Shown here in pieces: positions 7,395-15,827 of a DNA stretch of 26,922 nucleotides. Location of the stretch: positions 1 through 26,922 of the forward strand of contig NZ_PSLQ01000051.1 in the NCBI RefSeq assembly GCF_040289685.1, in the 5' to 3' direction. The notes beneath the pieces are model-generated. The model was not told where the DNA came from, searched no databases, and worked only from the letters and a program-made list of their open reading frames with translations. Origin of the DNA: Pyrinomonas sp040289685 (GTDB lineage Bacteria > Acidobacteriota > Blastocatellia > Pyrinomonadales > Pyrinomonadaceae). Numbering within the stretch: position 1 is the stretch's first letter; each line of letters begins with the position of its first letter. The translations under genes were made by a program, and so were the position numbers.

Positions 7395-7982
7395 ATGAGA
7401 CGCCCGATTCTCGTCGCCATCTTCATCGCCATTTCGTGCGCCATTGCGCTCTTCGCCTTCGAACGCTACTGGACGCACCGCTTCGACGCGATCATCGCCA
7501 AACAAGCGGCGATCTACGGCCTCGATCCCGACCTCGTGTGGAGCATCATCTACGAAGAGACCTATTTCCGCCCGTGGCAGATCGGCGATGCGGGCGAGGT
7601 CGGTTTGATGCAAGTCACTCCCACCGTCGGACGCGAATGGGCAGCCGAGACCGGCATCCGCGAATTCGAGCGCGAAATGGCGCGCGATCCGGTCCGCTTT
7701 CTGCGTGACCCGGAAAGAAACATCCAGATCGGCTGCTGGTACTTGGAGAAGATAAGCAAGGACTATCGCGATCTTCCCGACCCGCTACCGCGCGTTCTGG
7801 CCGCATATAACGCCGGTCCGAGCCGTGCCGCCGAATGGAATCGAACATCGCCGGGCGCGCGTCCGCTGACCGGCGAGGAGTTCATCGCGCGCATCACCTA
7901 CCCGACAACGCGCGCCTACGTCGTCTCCATCATGGACCGCTACCGCCGCCGCAAGGCTTCCGCCGCGGAGGAAGGGCGGTGA
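7395..7982 (+). CDS. Membrane-anchored lytic transglycosylase (SLT domain)
   Basis: This enzyme cleaves the glycan strands of peptidoglycan, forming 1,6-anhydro-muramic ends. Counting from the start used here, residues 5-21 (ILVAIFIAISCAIALFA) form an anchor or uncleaved signal. The SLT fold follows: catalytic Glu at 55 in YEETYF, the GLMQ motif at 70-73, and AYNAGP at 137-142. At 195 residues it is a single-domain type. An in-frame start at 7305 would overlap the previous gene by 52 bases and delay the signal segment, so the ATG at 7395 is preferred although its ribosome site is weak. Its stop overlaps the next start (GTGA). Confidence 0.86.
   Translation: MRRPILVAIFIAISCAIALFAFERYWTHRFDAIIAKQAAIYGLDPDLVWSIIYEETYFRPWQIGDAGEVGLMQVTPTVGREWAAETGIREFEREMARDPVRFLRDPERNIQIGCWYLEKISKDYRDLPDPLPRVLAAYNAGPSRAAEWNRTSPGARPLTGEEFIARITYPTTRAYVVSIMDRYRRRKASAAEEGR
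7967..7971 (+). promoter_or_regulatory. Ribosome binding site that decides the MFS transporter start
   Basis: GGAGG at 7967-7971 lies 7 bases before a GTG at 7979, inside the end of the transglycosylase gene. It supports a start 48 codons downstream of the longest open frame, whose extra N-terminus is Arg/His-rich and not membrane-like. Confidence 0.75.
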
Positions 7983-9256
7983 CCTACCGGCAACTGCTTC
8001 GGGCCAACCTCGATCTGCGACGGCTTTGGACGGCACAAGTCGTCTCGGAGATCGGCGACTGGTTGAATAACATCTCCGTTTTTGCGCTCACACTCGAACT
8101 AGCCGGACCGGGCCGCGAAGGCGTGGCGATCGCCACTTACGCCGTCGCACGCCACCTACCGCTCTTCTTCTTCGGCCCTTTTGCCGGGGTAACGGTGGAT
8201 CGCGCAGATCGTAAGCGCGTGATGATCGCCGCGGATTTGGCGCGCGCTCTGCTGGCGCTGGGTTTTGTTCTCGCGGCGAACTTCAGGTCGCTCACGCTCA
8301 TTTACCTTGTCAGCGCTGCGCTCTTTTCCGTCGCCGCCTTCTTCAATGCTGCCAAACGCGCCTCCATTCCGCAACTCGCACACAATGCCGAAGAACTGAT
8401 CGCCGCCAACGCCCTTTCCGCTTCGACGACGGCGGCGACCTTGGCCATCGGGTCGGCCTTCGGCGGCATGCTGGCCGCTGTGTTCGAACGCCAGACCATC
8501 TTCGTCCTCAATGCTGCGACGTTTCTCGCCTCGGCGCTCATCGTCCGCCGACTTTCGCTCTCGCAGGCTTTGCGGCGTCAAGAGCGGGAACTGATCGTCG
8601 CTTGGCAGCGCCCGCTGGAAGATTTTCGCGAAGGGTTGCGCTACGTGCGCTCTCGTCCGTTGCTCCTCGCCGTCCTGATCGTCGTCGCTGGTTGGGGCTT
8701 GGGCAACGGCGCGGCGCGCGCTCTTTACAGCGTTTTCGGCGCGCACCTCGGACAATCAGCGCATCTCACCTCGCGCCCGAGCGATTTCGGCATCTCCGTG
8801 CTCTTCGTTGCGATGGGCGTCGGCGGCGTGCTCGGAGCGATCCTCGCGCGGCGCTCCGAAAGCGCGTTGACAACCCGCTTGGGTCGCTCGCTGGCGTTGG
8901 ACGGAGCGGCATTGGTCGCCTTCAGCGTGGCGCCGAACCTGTGGAGCGCGGCCGCCGTCCTCGTCGTGCGCGAAGCGAACTACGCCATTTGGTGGACGGC
9001 GCAACAGACCATCCTGATGCAAGCGACCGATGTGCGCTTCGGCGGTCGCGTCTTCGCTTCCCACGAAACCATCACGACGCTCGCCATGCTCGGTTCGATG
9101 CTCGTCTCTGGCGTCGCGGCTGACCGTTTCGGCATGCGTCCGGTCGCCTCCAGCGCTGGGATTGTGATAATAGCAAGCAGCGCGCTGTGGTTTCTGCTCG
9201 TCCGTCAGCGACAGAGCGCTGTTGTCAACACCGCTAGCGAGGATGCAGGGCGATGA
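7979..9256 (+). CDS. MFS transporter, EntS/DHA3-like exporter
   Basis: This is an inner-membrane major facilitator protein of about 425 residues with 10-12 predicted hydrophobic segments. It opens with LRRLWTAQVVSEIGDWLNNIS, typical of the MFS_3/EntS-like group of drug or siderophore exporters. The inter-helix motif VDRADRKRVMIAADLARA matches MFS motif A. The substrate cannot be told. The GTG start is supported by a strong GGAGG and by the four-base overlap with the transglycosylase stop. The stop overlaps the MgtC gene start (ATGA). Coupled translation of a murein-cleaving enzyme, an exporter and MgtC suggests an envelope-related operon, but that is inference. Confidence 0.85.
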   Translation: MTYRQLLRANLDLRRLWTAQVVSEIGDWLNNISVFALTLELAGPGREGVAIATYAVARHLPLFFFGPFAGVTVDRADRKRVMIAADLARALLALGFVLAANFRSLTLIYLVSAALFSVAAFFNAAKRASIPQLAHNAEELIAANALSASTTAATLAIGSAFGGMLAAVFERQTIFVLNAATFLASALIVRRLSLSQALRRQERELIVAWQRPLEDFREGLRYVRSRPLLLAVLIVVAGWGLGNGAARALYSVFGAHLGQSAHLTSRPSDFGISVLFVAMGVGGVLGAILARRSESALTTRLGRSLALDGAALVAFSVAPNLWSAAAVLVVREANYAIWWTAQQTILMQATDVRFGGRVFASHETITTLAMLGSMLVSGVAADRFGMRPVASSAGIVIIASSALWFLLVRQRQSAVVNTASEDAGR

Positions 9257-9924
9257 TTCTCGATTCGGACATCGCGGCGATAGCCGTCAAGTTGCTGGTG
9301 GCCATCATTTGCGGCGGCGCCATCGGCATGGAACGCGAACTGAGCCGCAAGCCCGCCGGACTTCGCACCAACGTTCTGATCTGCATGGGCGCGACGCTTT
9401 TCATGATCACTTCGCGCCACATCAGCGGCGGGGCGCCTTACACCGATCCGGCTCGTTTGGTCGCGCAAGTGGTCGCGGGCATCGGTTTCATCGGCGCGGG
9501 CGTCATCCTTCAATCGCGCGGCTCGGTCACGGGATTGACCACGGCAGCAACGATCTTCATCGTTACAGCGGTGGGCATCGCCATCGGTGACGGCATGTTT
9601 GCAGCGGCAGCGCTGGCAACCGGTTTCGTGATCGGAGTGTTGGTCCTTTTGCGCCCGCTCGAACGCTCAGTCGTTCGCCGCCGACGCCTCTACGAATACA
9701 AGTTCAAGACGACCCAACCGGCCACGGCGCTCAGCCGCCTGCTGGACCTGTTAGGAGAAGAAGGCCTGCGGTTGGAAGATTTCAGCGTTCGCGAAGACAA
9801 AGGCGGATCGCACGAGGTCAGTTTCAGCGTCGTCGCTTCGCTTCGCAGCAACAGCCGCTTGATCGAAAGATTGCACGAACTCGGAACCGAGACACGCACT
9901 TCCAGCCGCGAGGAGATAGATTGA
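9253..9924 (+). CDS. MgtC/SapB family inner-membrane protein
   Basis: The product has 223 residues. The N-terminal half has four to five membrane helices with the family signatures GGAIGMERELSRKPAGLRTN (about 21-40) and GIGFIGAGVI (about 76-85). The C-terminal soluble half (about 150-223) resembles the ACT-like regulatory domain of MgtC proteins. MgtC proteins aid growth at low magnesium and modulate the F-type ATPase in pathogens; the role in free-living bacteria is unclear. The start codon overlaps the upstream stop by four bases. No magnesium-sensing leader is possible immediately upstream because of this overlap. Confidence 0.88.
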   Translation: MILDSDIAAIAVKLLVAIICGGAIGMERELSRKPAGLRTNVLICMGATLFMITSRHISGGAPYTDPARLVAQVVAGIGFIGAGVILQSRGSVTGLTTAATIFIVTAVGIAIGDGMFAAAALATGFVIGVLVLLRPLERSVVRRRRLYEYKFKTTQPATALSRLLDLLGEEGLRLEDFSVREDKGGSHEVSFSVVASLRSNSRLIERLHELGTETRTSSREEID

Positions 9925-9970
9925 ACGCTGAGTCACACGCGCCAAACCAGCGACGCCCTTTTTTCGTACC

Positions 9971-11341
9971 ATGATCATCTATTCTGCACGTTGGGTGCTT
10001 CCCATTTCATCGCCTGCCATCGAGCAGGGAGCCATCGCCGTCCGCGGCACGCGCATCGTTGCCGTCGGCGCACGCGCGCAACTGATCGGCCGGTTCCCGC
10101 ATGCGACGCTGCGCGATCTCGGCAACGCCGCTATTTTGCCGGGACTCGTCAACGTCCACTCACACGCGGAACTCACCCTGATGCGCGGCTGGCTTGAAGC
10201 GTGCGAAACGGACTTCTTCTCGTGGCTGCGCCGCATCACGGTCGCGCGGCTCGAAAAGCTGCGCGATGACGACATTCGCTGTTCAGCCACGCTCGGCGCA
10301 GTGGAAGCGGCGCGCGCCGGCGTCACCTGCCTCGGCGATGCTAGCGACGTCGCGCACGCGAGCATGAGCGCGTTGCGTGACGTTGGACTACGCGCTGTCG
10401 TCTTCAAAGAAGTTTTCGGGCCCGACCCTCGAGCGGCGCGCGAACAGTTCACGAAGATGGAAGAGAAGACAGCAAAGCTTCGCGAACTCGAAACCGAGCG
10501 CGTGCGCCTCGGCCTTTCGCCGCATGCGCCGTATACGGTGAGCGCGCCGCTACTTGAATTGGTGACGGAATACGCCCAACGACACGCCATGCCGCTCATG
10601 CTGCATGCTGCGGAATCCCAAGCCGAAACCGATCTCATGCTCTTCGGGCGTGGTCCTTTTGCCGAAAGCCTCGCACGCCGGGGCATCCAATGGCGCGCAC
10701 CTGGAATCCCTTCCATTCAATACTTGGCGAGGCTCGGCTTCCTTGCCGCGCGCCCGTTGCTGGCCCACTGCGTTCGCGTCGACGATGCGGACATCGACGC
10801 CATCGCCGCTTTCGGCGCGCGCGTCGCACATTGTCCAAAGTCCAACGCCAAGCTCGGTCATGGTCGCGCGCCGCTCATCAGTTTTCTTCAGCGTGGCATT
10901 TGCGTTGGGCTCGGAACCGATTCGGTCGCCAGCAACAATACGTGCGACCTTCTCGAAGAGTGTCGCTTCGCCGCATTGGTGGCCCGTTTCGACCTTCCTG
11001 AAAAGGGCATGGTCGTCACAGCAGAACAGATGCTGCGTGCGGCGACGCTCGATGGCGCACGCGCGCTCGGGATCGAAGATCGCACGGGGTCACTTGAGGT
11101 AGGCAAAGAAGCGGACTTCACCGCCGTAGCGCTCGATGGCGCGCACCAATCGCCCGTGCACGACGTCCATGCGGCCATCGTCTTCTCTTCCTCGGCGCGC
11201 GATGTGAGGTTGACCGTGGTCGCGGGGCAAGAACTGTTTCGCGATGGACGTGTCTTAACCGTGGATGAAGCCGAGCTTCGCGCGCGCGCTGATGCAGCGG
11301 CGGCGCGCTTGCGCGTCGATCCGCCCGATGTCGGAGCGTGA
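9971..11341 (+). CDS. Amidohydrolase, cytosine deaminase/MtaD-like (metal-dependent deaminase)
   Basis: This 456-residue TIM-barrel metal hydrolase carries the full ligand set of the SAH/5-methylthioadenosine/aminofutalosine deaminase group: HxH at 63-65 (NVHSHAE), SPHAPYT near 185, LHAAE (H212, E215), LLAHCV (H266) and GLGTDSVASN (D317). A beta-sandwich composite domain flanks the barrel, including the C-terminal GSLEVGKEADF. The likely reaction is hydrolytic removal of an amino group from a nucleoside or related base; which substrate cannot be settled. It lies 46 bases after the mgtC-like gene, and acetate kinase begins three bases after its stop, so these two are probably co-translated. 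Confidence 0.82.
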   Translation: MIIYSARWVLPISSPAIEQGAIAVRGTRIVAVGARAQLIGRFPHATLRDLGNAAILPGLVNVHSHAELTLMRGWLEACETDFFSWLRRITVARLEKLRDDDIRCSATLGAVEAARAGVTCLGDASDVAHASMSALRDVGLRAVVFKEVFGPDPRAAREQFTKMEEKTAKLRELETERVRLGLSPHAPYTVSAPLLELVTEYAQRHAMPLMLHAAESQAETDLMLFGRGPFAESLARRGIQWRAPGIPSIQYLARLGFLAARPLLAHCVRVDDADIDAIAAFGARVAHCPKSNAKLGHGRAPLISFLQRGICVGLGTDSVASNNTCDLLEECRFAALVARFDLPEKGMVVTAEQMLRAATLDGARALGIEDRTGSLEVGKEADFTAVALDGAHQSPVHDVHAAIVFSSSARDVRLTVVAGQELFRDGRVLTVDEAELRARADAAAARLRVDPPDVGA

Positions 11342-11344
11342 AAG

Positions 11345-12589
11345 ATGAACGTATTGGTCCTCAATTGCGGAAGCTCTTCCGTAAAGTTTCAACTGATCGC
11401 CACCGATCTCGATCTGATCGCACGCAACGCTGATCGCAAACTGGCGCGCGGCATGATCGAACGGATCGGCGGGGAAGCGATCATCACCTTTCGAGCTGAA
11501 GGGCGCCCGCCTCAACGCTTCGCTTCAGCCGTGCGCGATCATCGCGCCGCCATCGAACAGATACTTCGTTGGTCCTGTTCCGCAGAAGCGAACATCGACG
11601 GAATTCACAGCATCGCCGACATCCATGCCGTGGGCCATCGCGTCGTTCACGGGGGCGAACGCTTCGCCCGGTCGCTCATCATCACGGAAGAGGTGCTGCG
11701 CGGCATCGAAGATTGCATCGATCTTGCGCCCTTGCACAATCCAGCGAACATCCGCGGCATCATGGCCGCGCGCGAAGCTTTGGGACCGGGCGTGCCGCAA
11801 GTGGCCGTGTTCGATACGGCTTTTCATCAAACTCTTCCCGAACACGCTTATCTCTACGCGCTCCCGTATCAACTCTATCGTCGCCACCGCATTCGCCGCT
11901 ACGGTTTTCACGGCACGTCGCACCGCTATGTCGCCTACCGCTACCGCACTTTGCGCGGCATCACGCGCGAGCAGACGGATATCATCACGCTCCATCTCGG
12001 CAACGGCTGCTCGGCCACGGCCATCAAGCGCGGGCAATCGATCGATACCTCCATGGGCTTGACGCCGCTCGAAGGGCTGGTGATGGGCACGCGCTCGGGC
12101 GACATCGATCCGGCCATCGTCGATTTCCTCGCCGCCAAAGAGGGCTTGACGACGCAGGAAGTGGAGATGCTGCTCAACAAACAGTCCGGATTGCTCGGCA
12201 TCTCCGGATTGACCAACGACATGCGCGAGCTGCTCGATGAAGCGCGCGAGCACGACGACCGACGCGCACGCTTGGCGATCGAGATCTTCTGCTACCGCGC
12301 ACGCAAGTACATCGGAGCGTACCTCGCCGCCATGGGCGGGGCGGACGCGGTGATCTTCACCGGAGGCATCGGCGAGAACGCCCCCGACGTGCGCGCGCGC
12401 ATTTGCTTCGGTCTCGACTGGACGGGTCTGGAGCTGGACCAGGAGAAGAACCTCGCGCACACCAATGGCAAAGAAGGGATCATCAGCCGCGACGGCGCGC
12501 GTTTAGCCGCCTACGTGATCCCCACCGATGAGGAATTATTGATCGCCCGCGACACGGTCCGCTGCGTGTTCGCGGTGGAAGAGCATTGA
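11345..12589 (+). CDS. ackA: Acetate kinase
   Basis: AckA interconverts acetate plus ATP and acetyl phosphate plus ADP in the cytosol. All family blocks are present in order: LNCGSSSVKF at the N-terminus, HRVVHGGE near 98, FDTAFH (catalytic Asp 157), FHGTSH, LHLGNGCS, DTSMGLTPLEG, RSGDIDP and FTGGIGEN. At 414 residues it is near the usual 400. The ATG is preceded by GGAGCGTGAAAG. The usual partner, phosphate acetyltransferase, is not in the window; instead the gene sits three bases behind an amidohydrolase. Confidence 0.96.
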   Translation: MNVLVLNCGSSSVKFQLIATDLDLIARNADRKLARGMIERIGGEAIITFRAEGRPPQRFASAVRDHRAAIEQILRWSCSAEANIDGIHSIADIHAVGHRVVHGGERFARSLIITEEVLRGIEDCIDLAPLHNPANIRGIMAAREALGPGVPQVAVFDTAFHQTLPEHAYLYALPYQLYRRHRIRRYGFHGTSHRYVAYRYRTLRGITREQTDIITLHLGNGCSATAIKRGQSIDTSMGLTPLEGLVMGTRSGDIDPAIVDFLAAKEGLTTQEVEMLLNKQSGLLGISGLTNDMRELLDEAREHDDRRARLAIEIFCYRARKYIGAYLAAMGGADAVIFTGGIGENAPDVRARICFGLDWTGLELDQEKNLAHTNGKEGIISRDGARLAAYVIPTDEELLIARDTVRCVFAVEEH

Positions 12590-12890
12590 TCAAGACCCAA
12601 GATCAGGCGGCGATCCTCGCGGACTTTGACGATCGCAAAGGGCTTCCTCACCCGTCGCCGAAAGAGCGCTGGAGCTGCATCCCCTTTGCGCGCCGCACGC
12701 CTTCATGCCGAAAGATCGAAAAGCGCTGCCTCTTCCCAACGGCTGCGGAAAACGTTGACAACTCGCGAGCATCTTGCCAAGCTTAGGTCGGTCAGCAATT
12801 GCGCCGCAGCTGCTTCGCCGCGACCTTCGCGAAGACAGGCGAACCATCTGGCAAGCGCGCAGGACGGATAATCTAAGGGGCAGAGACGCG
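12590..12890. other. Intergenic gap after ackA
   Basis: I see no gene here. A TTGACA at 12752-12757 has no matching -10 at normal distance. A GATAAT near 12867 lies only about 18 bases before the next start and lacks a -35. No terminator with a T-run was found, so read-through from ackA into the aldo/keto reductase gene is possible. Confidence 0.4.
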
Positions 12891-13862
12891 ATGCCGCGCA
12901 AGACTTCGCGACGAGATTTCATCAAGCAACTGGCTGCTGGCAGCGCGACGCTGGCTGGCATCGGATGTGCCGGAACCGAAAAAAACTCACTCGCCCAAAA
13001 CAACTTGCAGCCATCTCCCATCCCTGAGCGGGCTTTGGGCCGCACCGGAGCACGCCTCCCCATCTTCGGCTTAGGTGGCGCGAGACAAACGCCGCTTAGC
13101 AAGGCTGAACGCGAGCGCGAGGCGATCGAACTGGTCGAAGCGGCGCTCGAACTCGGCGTGCGCTATTTCGACACAGCGGCCAATTACGGCGTGAGCGAAG
13201 AGCAGTTGGGGCGCGTCCTTCCACCTTACCGCACGCAAATCTTCCTCGCAAGCAAAACGGATCAGCGAAGGCGCGACGGCGCGTGGCGCGAACTCGAACG
13301 ATCGCTGCGTCGCTTGAAGACGGACCACTTAGACTTGTGGCAAATGCATCACGTCTCGTTCAAAGAAGAACTGGACGAGATGATGGGCCGCGGCGGCGCC
13401 ATCGAAGCGATCGAGGAAGCCAAAAGACAAAAGCTGATCCGCTTCTGCGGCATCTCTGGACACCATGATCCGGATGTGATCGCTGAGGGTCTGCGTCGCT
13501 ATCCATTCGATGCCACCTTGATCTCGCTCAACGCTGCCGACGTGCATCACCCACGCCCGTTCATCAAAGATGCGTTGCCCGTGGCGCGTGAACGGCGAGT
13601 CGGCGTGATCGCCATGAAGATTCCAGCCTACGGCAGGCTCCTACGCCCCGGACGGCTCACCATCGGCGAAGCGATCAGCTACGTTTTGTCGCTGCCCGGC
13701 GTGACGGCCTGCGTCATTGCGGCGGAGAACCCGCGCCAGCTTGCCGAAAACATTCAAGCAGCACGTAGCGCACGTACACTGAGCGGCGAAGAACTGGCCC
13801 AGCTCGAACGACGTACAGCAGCCGTGTGGCAAGATATCGCCTTTTATCGCGCTTGGACTTGA
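12891..13862 (+). CDS. Tat-exported aldo/keto reductase
   Basis: The product has 323 residues. It begins with a twin-arginine signal (SRRDFIK at 6-12, then LAAGSATLAGIG) that would export the folded protein. The mature part is an aldo/keto reductase barrel. The usual catalytic tetrad is visible: Asp94 and Tyr99 in FDTAANYG, Lys122 in LASKTD, and His153 or 154 in LWQMHHV. Such enzymes reduce carbonyls or oxidise sugars with NADP(H). The ATG at 12891 is preferred over an in-frame start 39 codons upstream because the Tat motif then lies at the N-terminus and AGGGG precedes it. A cysteine follows the hydrophobic run (GIGCAG), but the lipobox is poor. Substrate is unknown; neighbours point to sugar chemistry. 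Confidence 0.85.
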   Translation: MPRKTSRRDFIKQLAAGSATLAGIGCAGTEKNSLAQNNLQPSPIPERALGRTGARLPIFGLGGARQTPLSKAEREREAIELVEAALELGVRYFDTAANYGVSEEQLGRVLPPYRTQIFLASKTDQRRRDGAWRELERSLRRLKTDHLDLWQMHHVSFKEELDEMMGRGGAIEAIEEAKRQKLIRFCGISGHHDPDVIAEGLRRYPFDATLISLNAADVHHPRPFIKDALPVARERRVGVIAMKIPAYGRLLRPGRLTIGEAISYVLSLPGVTACVIAAENPRQLAENIQAARSARTLSGEELAQLERRTAAVWQDIAFYRAWT

Positions 13863-14010
13863 AAGCATAAGAATAAGAACCCGCCGTTCGCTCACGAGAG
13901 ATCCGTTTCACCATTCGCGGGCTTCGCGTAGATGCGCGCTGCGGTGAAGAACTTTTCGCCCTTCCGCACGTTGGATGAGCGGCGAGCGGCAAGCCGAAAA
14001 ATTCCCCCTG

Positions 14011-14037
14011 TTCACGATTGCGAGAATTGTTTATAAT
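14011..14037 (+). promoter_or_regulatory. Candidate promoter for the Tat-exported Gfo/Idh/MocA gene
   Basis: A perfect TATAAT lies at 14032-14037. The -35 is weak: TTCACG at 14011-14016 gives a 15-base spacer. Transcription would start near 14044, leaving a leader of about 205 bases. Confidence 0.5.
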
Positions 14038-14063
14038 GCGAACAAAGTTCCGCCTGTGCCTAA

Positions 14064-14207
14064 TTTGCGCGGCGACGCGCGAAAGAGATCGAGGGTGTCA
14101 TTCGAGCGCGTATGCCATTTTGGTCAGATATTGAACCAACAGCGTGGTGCGGGCGGCGCTTCGAGCGAGAAGTTCTTCGTCGCGCGAATGGCCGTTTGCG
14201 CGACGAG
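14064..14207 (+). promoter_or_regulatory. Structured mRNA leader with two strong hairpins
   Basis: Hairpin 1 pairs TTTGCGCG (14064-14071) with CGCGC(G)AAA (14076-14084) around the tetraloop GCGA, a GNRA type. Hairpin 2 pairs TTCGTCGCGCGAA (14176-14188) with TTTGCGCGACGAG (14195-14207), 13 pairs including two G-T wobbles, around a 6-base loop. Hairpin 2 ends 28 bases before the GGAGG site at 14236-14240. The bases after it (TCGGCTTTATTCTC) are only moderately T-rich, so attenuation is possible but not clear. It matches no riboswitch class I know. Confidence 0.5.
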
Positions 14208-14249
14208 TCGGCTTTATTCTCTAACCCCTAAGCTTGGAGGAAAAAATTC

Positions 14250-15713
14250 ATGACTTGGGAGCAGTCTAAACAGTCGCGCCGCGACTTCATGCGCCTTGCC
14301 GCCGGAGCGGTGGTCACAGCAGGCGCGCCCAAAATCTTTCTCATCGAGGATGACGCCCAGCAATCGAGCGAGACGACCAAAGTATCTCCCAACGACCGCA
14401 TACAGATCGCCACGCTCGGCATCGGCGGCATGGGGACGGCGAACACGAGAACGGCGTTGCGCGTTCCGGGCGTCGAGCTGATCGCCGTCGCCGATGTCTA
14501 TGACGGGCGTCTGATCCGCGCACAGGAGGTTTTCGGATCGGGCCAGAGCGGTCTGAGCACGCAGAGTGTGCGTTCGATGAGCACGGGAGCCTCCACCGTC
14601 TCGACCGGCAAGCGCCCGATCTTCACGACGCGCGACTATCGCGAGATCTTAGCGCGCCCGGACATCGACGCGGTGATCATCGCGACGCCTGACCACTGGC
14701 ACGCGCAAATGGCCATCGATGCGATGGACGCCGGCAAAGACGTCTATCTCGAAAAGCCGATGATTCACGATCTCGAGGAGGGCCGGCGCATCATCGAAGC
14801 GCAGAATCGCAACAAGCGCATCTGTCAGATCGGCAGTCAGCGCGTCTCTTCGATCATCTACCGCAAGGCCAAGGAGTTGATCGCTCAAGGAGCGATCGGC
14901 ACGATCACGCTCATCGAAGCCTATTGGAACCGCAACACGCCCATTGGCGCTTGGCAATACACGATCCCACCCGATGCTTCACCGCAGAACATCGACTGGG
15001 ACCGCTTCTTGGGCAAAGCGCCGAAACGTCCGTTCGAACCGATCCGCCTTTTCCGTTGGCGCAACTACCGCGACTACGGGACCGGCATTCCGGGCGACCT
15101 CTTCGTTCACCTCTTCAGCGGCATTCACTACGTGCTCAATAGCCTCGGACCAGAACGCATTCTCGCCACTGGCGGATTGCGTTACTGGAAAGATGGGCGC
15201 GACGTGCCGGACGTGATGCTCGGCATTTACGACTACCCGAAGACCAACGCTCACGATGCCTTCAATCTGAACCTCAAGGTGAACTTCATGGATGGCGGCG
15301 GCGGCGAGGAGGGCTTCAGGTTCGTCGGGAGCGATGGGACGCTGATCATCGGCGGCAACAACGTGACGCTTGCCCGCTCGCCCAAACTACGCGAACCCGG
15401 CTACACCATCGACACCTTCCCGCAAGCGGTGCAAGAACAGTTCCTGAAGGAGTACCGCGCCAAGTACCCGGAATCTTTATCGCAAGAGATCAGCGCGCGC
15501 AGCACGGAAGTTTACGCTGCCCCGCAAGGTTACAGCGATCACTTCGATCATCACAAGAACTTCTTCGCCGCAGTGCGTTCGCGCCAACCCGTCACCGAGG
15601 ACGCCATCTTCGGTTTCCGCGCCGCCGGTCCAGCCGTGCTGTCGAACACAGCCCATTTCGAGCGACGCATATACCTGTGGGACCCGGAAAAGATGGAAGC
15701 GAAACCCGCTTGA
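14250..15713 (+). CDS. Tat-exported Gfo/Idh/MocA family oxidoreductase
   Basis: The product has 487 residues. The N-terminus is a twin-arginine signal (QSRRDFMRLAAGAVVTAG). A Rossmann fold follows with GIGGMG at 58-63 and IATPDHWH near 145, and the family lysine is in YLEKP (E168-K169-P170). The C-terminal alpha/beta domain includes GIPGDLFVHLFSGIHYVLN in the place of the usual GGG...DxGxH...D substrate loop. Family members oxidise or reduce sugar carbons with NAD(P); exported ones, such as Zymomonas glucose-fructose oxidoreductase, hold the cofactor tightly. A Ser/Gly/Thr-rich insertion at about 98-122 is unusual. GGAGG nine bases before the ATG is an excellent ribosome site. The gene ends in an intrinsic terminator. 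Substrate unknown. Confidence 0.88.
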   Translation: MTWEQSKQSRRDFMRLAAGAVVTAGAPKIFLIEDDAQQSSETTKVSPNDRIQIATLGIGGMGTANTRTALRVPGVELIAVADVYDGRLIRAQEVFGSGQSGLSTQSVRSMSTGASTVSTGKRPIFTTRDYREILARPDIDAVIIATPDHWHAQMAIDAMDAGKDVYLEKPMIHDLEEGRRIIEAQNRNKRICQIGSQRVSSIIYRKAKELIAQGAIGTITLIEAYWNRNTPIGAWQYTIPPDASPQNIDWDRFLGKAPKRPFEPIRLFRWRNYRDYGTGIPGDLFVHLFSGIHYVLNSLGPERILATGGLRYWKDGRDVPDVMLGIYDYPKTNAHDAFNLNLKVNFMDGGGGEEGFRFVGSDGTLIIGGNNVTLARSPKLREPGYTIDTFPQAVQEQFLKEYRAKYPESLSQEISARSTEVYAAPQGYSDHFDHHKNFFAAVRSRQPVTEDAIFGFRAAGPAVLSNTAHFERRIYLWDPEKMEAKPA

Positions 15714-15737
15714 TCACGCGCGAGCTTGTATGAAACG

Positions 15738-15771
15738 AAGAGGGGTCGCCTTTTCGGCCACCCCTCTTTTT
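15738..15771 (+). terminator. Intrinsic terminator between convergent genes
   Basis: AAGAGGGGT (15738-15746) pairs with ACCCCTCTT (15760-15768), extended by three further pairs across one C-C mismatch, closing on a TTTTC loop and followed by a run of T (15767-15771). It ends the plus-strand gene 25 bases after its stop. The opposite strand has the same stem but few T after it, so it may serve the minus-strand operon only weakly. Confidence 0.9.
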
Positions 15772-15827
15772 CGCCGGTCTTCCCTGAGCCTAACCTAGCG
15801 AACTCGGAAGGTGAATTGGCTGAACCA

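Noticed and set aside
11525..12460. Minus-strand open frame (311 codons) opposite ackA
   Set aside because: Antisense to a fully conserved acetate kinase; His/Ala/Arg-rich shadow composition.
12752..12780. TTGACA after ackA as a promoter for the aldo/keto reductase gene
   Set aside because: No -10 hexamer at 15-19 bases; the best candidate is CAAGCT with two matches.
13975..14253. 92-codon plus-strand frame over the leader of the Gfo gene
   Set aside because: It spans a promoter and two hairpins, has no ribosome site and reads past the real start codon; not protein-like.
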